Origin: a virus
Length of the DNA stretch: 23,666 bases
Direction: 5' to 3' (one strand)
Virus record (IMG/VR): IMGVR_UViG_3300044858_002743
Span: 1-23,666 of that record
Notes under the pieces: model-generated
Told to the model about the DNA's origin: nothing
Database searches by the model: none
What the model saw: the letters and a program-made list of their open reading frames with translations, nothing else
In this document: piece after piece, positions 20,689-23,666 of the stretch
How the letters are laid out: every line of letters begins with the position of its first letter
How positions within the stretch are numbered: position 1 is the stretch's first letter
Translations under genes and position numbers: made by a program

Positions 20689-20833
20689 AGGACTAAGGTC
20701 CTGGTTTTAATAGGAAATATAATGGTGCGTCTATTAGTCTTTAGGGCCAGGCGCTAAGTAAAGCGGGTTTATTTCTTTCGTTGGAAATCCAGGCAGCCAT
20801 TATTCATAACCCCCAGCTATGCTGGGGGTTTTC
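20689..20833 (+). ncRNA. candidate structured small RNA, about 145 nt
   Basis: Gene-free interval with promoter at 20677 and terminator at 20808-20833. It contains a closing pair ATAATGG (20719-20725) / CCATTAT (20797-20803), GGAC..GTCC near the 5' end, and CCTGG/CCAGG pairs. One short frame (20722-20757, MVRLLVFRARR) has GGAAAT before it, so a leader peptide is an alternative. Not a tRNA, and I cannot match it to a known RNA family. Confidence 0.45.
20808..20833 (+). terminator. rho-independent terminator
   Basis: Stem AACCCCCAGC / GCTGGGGGTT with a TAT loop, followed by TTTTCT. Ten-bp perfect stem, strong candidate. Confidence 0.88.
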
Positions 20834-20837
20834 TATT

Positions 20838-20900
20838 GCCCGCAAAGACATGAGGGTAGCATATTGTCGTTACGACTGTCAACTCTATTCCCTGGAATTT
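20838..20900 (+). repeat. intergenic hairpin element F (no DnaA box)
   Basis: CCCGCAAAGACATGAGGG, GTCG-TTA-CGAC with TTACG at 20870, then CCCTGGAATTT at 20890. Core spacing 16/20 kept; arms diverged. Followed by inverted repeat GATCAAAAC (20912-20920) / GTTTTGATC (20946-20954). Confidence 0.68.
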
Positions 20901-20956
20901 CCACAATATGAGATCAAAACGATAATTTAGATCTAATCAATTAGTGTTTTGATCAA

Positions 20957-21012
20957 TGTGGTGGGAATCACAGGAGATATGTATTCCATTTGTCAGTGGT
21001 CCAATGTATAAT
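20957..21012 (+). promoter_or_regulatory. P12: near CRP-type site plus TGTCAG promoter
   Basis: TGTGG-TGGGAA-TCACA at 20957-20972 (one mismatch). TTGTCA 20990-20995, 11 bp, TATAAT 21007-21012. Offset 33 bp, two helical turns shorter than the usual 53. Confidence 0.68.
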
Positions 21013-21039
21013 TATCACATATCAACGAAAGGATATAAA

Positions 21040-21762
21040 ATGCCAAATTGGGTATATAACGGTTTAACTATTGAAGGCAATCCTGAGCAAGTTAAATCTT
21101 TAATCAAGCAGATGAATAAGCCATTTGTTTATTCTATTACTGCATTAGGTGATTTATCATATGATGTCAAGCAGACTAAGTATGTTAATCCTATCTTTGC
21201 TTTTCATAATATCTATAACTATAGAGATGCTGGTATTACTGATGAGGTATATCATGGACAGCCTCCTCGTTCCACCGACTTTTCTCAGGCCATGAAGTTT
21301 GAGACCAATGACTGGTACAACTTTAATGTTCGTGAGTGGGGTACTAAGTGGGATGTTGCTGTGTCAGAAGATGATAAGCATCCTGATACATATATGGAGG
21401 AAGCCGAGAATGGCGAGAACTATGTAGTCTATTACAACTTTAATACTGCATGGTCACGACCTCTTGGTGCTATATCTAAACTATCTGCACAATACCCAAC
21501 ACTACTATTTACTTTATCATACGAAGAAGAAACAGGCTGGGGTGGGGAAATGGAATTCCTCCGTGGTGAAGTTATCTCAGAATCAGAATACGATAACATG
21601 TGCCGTGATTGTGATGCAACTGACCAAATGGAATACTGCGACAATGACTGCGGTGAAATCTGTGGCAACTGCAACTGGCTAGGCAATGCTGACCTACAGG
21701 CTGTCGCAACTTGTCAGACCCATAGTGTATTATTAGAATCTAAAGAAAAGGCGGAGGCATAA
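21040..21762 (+). CDS. Api92/DUF1281-like ferredoxin-fold protein (240 aa)
   Basis: Starts MPNWVYNGLTIEGNPEQVKS, the signature opening of Api92-like (DUF1281/YubB-type) phage and plasmid proteins, and contains the NFNVREWGTKWDV motif typical of that family. ATG 21040 has CAACGAAAGG. A C-terminal Cys-rich extension (CRDCDATDQ, then YCDNDCGEICGNC) could bind zinc and is unusual for the family. Function unknown. The in-frame ATG at 20956 precedes the promoter and is rejected. Promoter P13 lies in its last 50 bp. Confidence 0.82.
   Translation: MPNWVYNGLTIEGNPEQVKSLIKQMNKPFVYSITALGDLSYDVKQTKYVNPIFAFHNIYNYRDAGITDEVYHGQPPRSTDFSQAMKFETNDWYNFNVREWGTKWDVAVSEDDKHPDTYMEEAENGENYVVYYNFNTAWSRPLGAISKLSAQYPTLLFTLSYEEETGWGGEMEFLRGEVISESEYDNMCRDCDATDQMEYCDNDCGEICGNCNWLGNADLQAVATCQTHSVLLESKEKAEA
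21711..21733 (+). promoter_or_regulatory. P13: TGTCAG promoter inside coding sequence
   Basis: TTGTCA 21711-21716, 11 bp, TATTAT 21728-21733, all inside the 3' end of the Api92-like gene, 29 bp before ATG 21762. GGCGGAGG supplies the ribosome site. No CRP-type site. Confidence 0.62.
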
Positions 21763-21974
21763 TGGAAGCATTTACAGATACAGTAGGAGAACATATCCTT
21801 GGAGCAATTCAAGTAGATATTGAGCAAGCATTATTTGAAGATTGGAATAATGCTAACTTAGAAGAAGGGGAGGCATTTGCAGAATGGAGATTTATGCAAT
21901 TTGCTCCTGATAACTTAAAACAATCATACAATGAATACTATGGATATATTGAAGGAGATGAGTTTCTACTATGA
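21762..21974 (+). CDS. small acidic protein (70 aa)
   Basis: TAATG overlap and GGCGGAGG. MEAFTDTVGEHILGAIQVDI, then DWNNANLEEGEAFAEWRFMQ. Acidic, helical. ATGA-type overlap with the next gene. Unknown function. Confidence 0.65.
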   Translation: MEAFTDTVGEHILGAIQVDIEQALFEDWNNANLEEGEAFAEWRFMQFAPDNLKQSYNEYYGYIEGDEFLL

Positions 21975-22123
21975 TGTTAGGTTATACATTAGACGATCTT
22001 GATGAAATGAGGGCTGTTGTTACTAAGGCTCTCTATGATTCTAAGGGACTGCCGACTGAAAAAGGATTAGAAAAGACAGCAGACTTTTTAGACGGGCTTT
22101 GGTCGGAGGGTTACTTTGACTAG
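21971..22123 (+). CDS. small helical protein (50 aa)
   Basis: Double ATG (21971/21974) overlapping the upstream TGA. MMLGYTLDDLDEMRAVVTKA, end FLDGLWSEGYFD. Overlaps the next gene by 8 bp. Unknown function. Confidence 0.6.
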   Translation: MMLGYTLDDLDEMRAVVTKALYDSKGLPTEKGLEKTADFLDGLWSEGYFD

Positions 22124-22322
22124 ATCATCTCAATTTATGGAGTACATGAGACTACATCATATATCTCTATGCCAGGACATGGAAGCTTTATCTACAGATA
22201 AAGAGTATACAACTGAGGAACTATTAGAGATTGCCGACCTTCAAGGTAGGATTAATCAAACATGGGAGTTATTGTCAGTGGCTACTGATATAATGAACTC
22301 TTCTAACGAAAGGTATGAATAA
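22116..22322 (+). CDS. small helical protein, TTG start (68 aa)
   Basis: TTG 22116 is 5 nt after GGAGGG and overlaps the upstream gene; the next in-frame ATG is at 22137 and lacks a ribosome site. Helical throughout (MEYMRLHHISLCQDMEALST, ELLEIADLQGRINQTWELL). The last ~50 bp contain promoter P14. Confidence 0.65.
   Translation: MTRSSQFMEYMRLHHISLCQDMEALSTDKEYTTEELLEIADLQGRINQTWELLSVATDIMNSSNERYE
22272..22294 (+). promoter_or_regulatory. P14: TGTCAG promoter inside coding sequence
   Basis: TTGTCA 22272-22277, 11 bp, perfect TATAAT 22289-22294 with TGA, within the 3' end of the preceding gene. TAACGAAAGG follows and ATG 22322. Confidence 0.7.
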
Positions 22323-22591
22323 TGAATAGAGAAGACATTGGGCTCCCGCCCCATTTGCAACGCATGGTCAATGCACGGGTATCAGGCCTTGACATCATGC
22401 ACGGAGAACTAAAGAATCTAATGCTAATTGCTGAGCAAAACTGGGAGGCTGCTAAAAACGGGGACCCATTAGAAGAAGATGAATATGATGAGTCAGATGA
22501 CTATCATCAAGGATATCTAGACGCATTAACAGTTGTATATAAACTAACATATGATTTATCATTTGCGATTGGAGAACAAGTTGAAGTCTGA
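22322..22591 (+). CDS. small acidic protein (89 aa)
   Basis: TAATG overlap and ACGAAAGG. MNREDIGLPPHLQRMVNARV, a helix, then an acidic DPLEEDEYDESDDYHQGYLD segment. Overlaps the next gene by 11 bp. Unknown function. Confidence 0.68.
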   Translation: MNREDIGLPPHLQRMVNARVSGLDIMHGELKNLMLIAEQNWEAAKNGDPLEEDEYDESDDYHQGYLDALTVVYKLTYDLSFAIGEQVEV

Positions 22592-22895
22592 CGATAAAGA
22601 TAAACTAAACAAATGTTTAGAAATTCTAGACAGTACTGACTTAGGTCTATCATTAGTTTGGTTGTGGACATGGTCCACCATTAACAACATCTTAGACGAT
22701 GATAACTACAAGGCCAAGGTAACCCAAGATGAGATGTGGGACCACCTGTGTGAGGCTGTGGAGGCTGGTATGGGGTTCTCTCTAGAGTGGGGAGCCGAAC
22801 AACATCAAGAGGAAGTTTTGGATTGGATGATGAGCAGGGACTACATCGTTGACCCTGAAGATGAAGATGAGGAGGACGAAGATGAAGATGAGTGA
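22581..22895 (+). CDS. acidic-tailed protein, TTG start (104 aa)
   Basis: TTG 22581 follows GGAGAA by a few bases and overlaps the upstream stop; the in-frame ATG at 22551 is deep in the previous gene with no ribosome site. Trp-rich middle (LSLVWLWTWSTINNIL), ending in a run of Asp/Glu (DPEDEDEEDEDEDE). Possibly a DNA-mimic or chaperone-like tail; role unknown. Confidence 0.65.
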   Translation: MKSDDKDKLNKCLEILDSTDLGLSLVWLWTWSTINNILDDDNYKAKVTQDEMWDHLCEAVEAGMGFSLEWGAEQHQEEVLDWMMSRDYIVDPEDEDEEDEDEDE

Positions 22896-23025
22896 TGAGT
22901 ATCTAAACGATCAACTTAGTAAGGCCCAAGCATTGCTATGGGGTGGCTCCGAAACTGAAAACATCGAAGCACACAATATCATTGCTAAATTAATTAAAGA
23001 TAAGATAGAGCAGGTGGGACTATGA
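22888..23025 (+). CDS. small protein of unknown function (45 aa)
   Basis: ATG 22888 is inside the acidic tail of the previous gene, with GGAGG about 12 nt upstream. MSDEYLNDQLSKAQALLWGG, then IIAKLIKDKIEQVGL. Ends in ATGA overlap. Confidence 0.6.
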   Translation: MSDEYLNDQLSKAQALLWGGSETENIEAHNIIAKLIKDKIEQVGL

Positions 23026-23207
23026 GACAAGACTATAAAATCTATGGTGACCGCAAGCAGGAGTTTTATGTAATCATTAATGCAGAGTCTCACGACCTTG
23101 CGTGGGAATCAGCCCTTCGGATTCCTGCAGAGGGCTGGACTGAGATTCCAACTAATGACATGATTGAACCCTATAACGTAGTAGAACTAGAAGTAACAAC
23201 TAAATAG
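23022..23207 (+). CDS. small alpha/beta protein (61 aa)
   Basis: Starts in the ATGA overlap, with AGGTGGG upstream. MRQDYKIYGDRKQEFYVIIN, ESHDLAWESALRIPAEGWTE. Last gene of the P14 operon. Unknown function. Confidence 0.65.
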   Translation: MRQDYKIYGDRKQEFYVIINAESHDLAWESALRIPAEGWTEIPTNDMIEPYNVVELEVTTK

Positions 23208-23216
23208 AGATAGCTT

Positions 23217-23249
23217 TGGCCGTTATGGACAATTCGGACATAACGGCCA
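23217..23249 (+). repeat. 11-bp hairpin after the P14 operon
   Basis: Perfect inverted repeat TGGCCGTTATG (23217-23227) / CATAACGGCCA (23239-23249), 11-nt loop carrying most of CAATTCGGACATA, a 13-mer also found at 17821. No U-run, so either operator or weak terminator. Confidence 0.6.
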
Positions 23250-23312
23250 TTAAGCTAAGGGACACGGGCAAAAATATTGCTTTACGACCCTATTTACAAA
23301 ACCCCGAAATTC
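23250..23312 (+). repeat. intergenic hairpin element H (diverged)
   Basis: TAAGCTAAGGGACACGGG, TTACG at 23282, CCCCGAAATTC from 23302. Core spacing is kept, DnaA boxes and the CRP-type site are absent. Confidence 0.5.
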
Positions 23313-23315
23313 GGA

Positions 23316-23321
23316 TATAAT
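23316..23321 (+). promoter_or_regulatory. -10 box for the Lsr2-like gene
   Basis: Perfect TATAAT at 23316-23321 in an AT-rich run, 34 bp before ATG 23355. No WTGTCA element 17 bp upstream, so this promoter is of a different class. Confidence 0.5.
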
Positions 23322-23354
23322 ATATATAACAAAGATCTAGAAAGGATCAAACTA

Positions 23355-23504
23355 ATGTCAACACCAACAACAACTCGTGAATACCTAAAGGCCCAGGGAA
23401 TCGCTGTAGGCAAGCGTGGTCGCTTTTCAGCTGCAGCTCTAGGCGTTATCAACAAGGCAGCACAAGAAGGCGTAGTCTTCACAGACAAGAAGAACGTCAA
23501 GTAA
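23355..23504 (+). CDS. Lsr2-like mini DNA-binding protein (49 aa)
   Basis: ATG 23355 after GAAAGGA; a longer in-frame start at 23277 precedes the promoter and is rejected. REYLKAQGIAVGKRGRFSAA then ALGVINKA closely follows the C-terminal DNA-binding domain of Lsr2 (pattern R.WA...G..V..RGR....V...Y), with RGR as the AT-hook-like minor-groove motif. The Lsr2 oligomerisation domain is missing. It could compete with host Lsr2-type silencers at AT-rich DNA. This is a motif match; binding is not shown. Confidence 0.65.
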   Translation: MSTPTTTREYLKAQGIAVGKRGRFSAAALGVINKAAQEGVVFTDKKNVK

Positions 23505-23518
23505 CAAACTAAGTGTGG

Positions 23519-23560
23519 GGTTCCTCCTCTCTGGTGGGAAACTGGGAAAGGGGAGGAACC
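23519..23560 (+). terminator. hairpin after the Lsr2-like gene
   Basis: GGTTCCTCC (23519-23527) / GGAGGAACC (23552-23560), 24-nt loop. Weak U-run downstream (CGCTTCATTT); terminator possible. Confidence 0.4.
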
Positions 23561-23575
23561 TCGCTTCATTTACAA

Positions 23576-23598
23576 ATGTCAGTGGTCAATGGTATAAT
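23576..23598 (+). promoter_or_regulatory. P15: TGTCAG promoter
   Basis: ATGTCA 23576-23581, 11 bp, perfect TATAAT 23593-23598 with TGG. No CRP-type site within 70 bp. AACGAAAGGCGG precedes ATG 23619. Confidence 0.72.
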
Positions 23599-23618
23599 CA
23601 AAACGAAAGGCGGAACTC

Positions 23619-23666
23619 ATGGCTAAGGCGAACGAATTCAAAGCGGCAGAAAAACTAACAGACTAT
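23619..23666 (+). CDS. start of a gene, cut by window edge
   Basis: ATG 23619 with AACGAAAGGCGG upstream; 16 codons visible (MAKANEFKAAEKLTDY). Too short to assign. Its promoter and ribosome site follow the regional pattern, so the frame is very probably real. Confidence 0.6.
   Translation, partial: MAKANEFKAAEKLTDY

Noticed and set aside
23294-23569. Minus-strand 91-codon frame opposite the Lsr2-like gene
   Set aside because: Antisense shadow; the plus frame has ribosome site, promoter and a recognisable domain.

Overview
The window looks like part of an AT-rich tailed bacteriophage (Caudoviricetes) genome infecting an actinobacterium. Supporting signs are: a block of virion and tail-fibre genes, a lysozyme-like enzyme, a class II ribonucleotide reductase, two phage-type tRNA genes, a cascade of tiny overlapping genes with GAAAGG ribosome sites, a DUF7455-like Zn-finger protein, an Lsr2-like mini DNA-binding protein and several leaderless starts. 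Low-GC freshwater actinobacteria would fit as hosts, but the host is inference.

Layout. (1) 1-4077, minus strand: tail-fibre and virion genes, including a fibre cut by the window edge that carries a 78-bp tandem repeat, then a small holin-like membrane protein. (2) 4150-6084, minus: adenosylcobalamin-type ribonucleotide reductase. (3) 6301-7641, plus: exported lysozyme/transglycosylase and four small overlapping genes, followed by a possible small RNA ending in a strong terminator. (4) 7767-12452, both strands: a cargo cluster with two methyltransferases (TylF-like and FkbM-like), two 2OG-Fe(II) oxygenases, a DXD glycosyltransferase, small unknown genes and tRNA-Ile(UAU). (5) 12466-23666, plus: about 40 very small genes, mostly 30-140 codons, in short translationally coupled operons. 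They include a DUF932 protein, tRNA-Asp, an Api92-like protein and an Lsr2-like protein.

The most striking content is the regulatory architecture of region 5. Fifteen promoters share WTGTCA, then exactly 11 bp, then a -10 hexamer, usually with an extended -10 TG. No canonical -35 is visible, and most are followed by an AACGAAAGG-type ribosome site. Ten of the fifteen have a CRP/GlxR-type palindrome TGTGA-N6-TCACA upstream: seven exact and three with one mismatch. The site-to-promoter distances are 33, 42, 43, 43, 52, 53, 53, 53, 63 and 64 bp, which is stepping by about one helical turn. Seven intergenic spacers also carry a hairpin element, GGGG-N12-TTACG-N15-CCCTGGAA, whose arms in four copies are DnaA-box sequences (TTATCCACA). 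Together this looks like a phage regulon wired to a host cAMP-receptor-type regulator, with a possible link to DnaA. Three promoters lie inside coding sequence. One of them makes a nested gene in which a Zn-ribbon leader protein and a downstream protein share one reading frame.

Limits: all function calls come from reading translated sequence and recalled family features. No database search or folding program was run.
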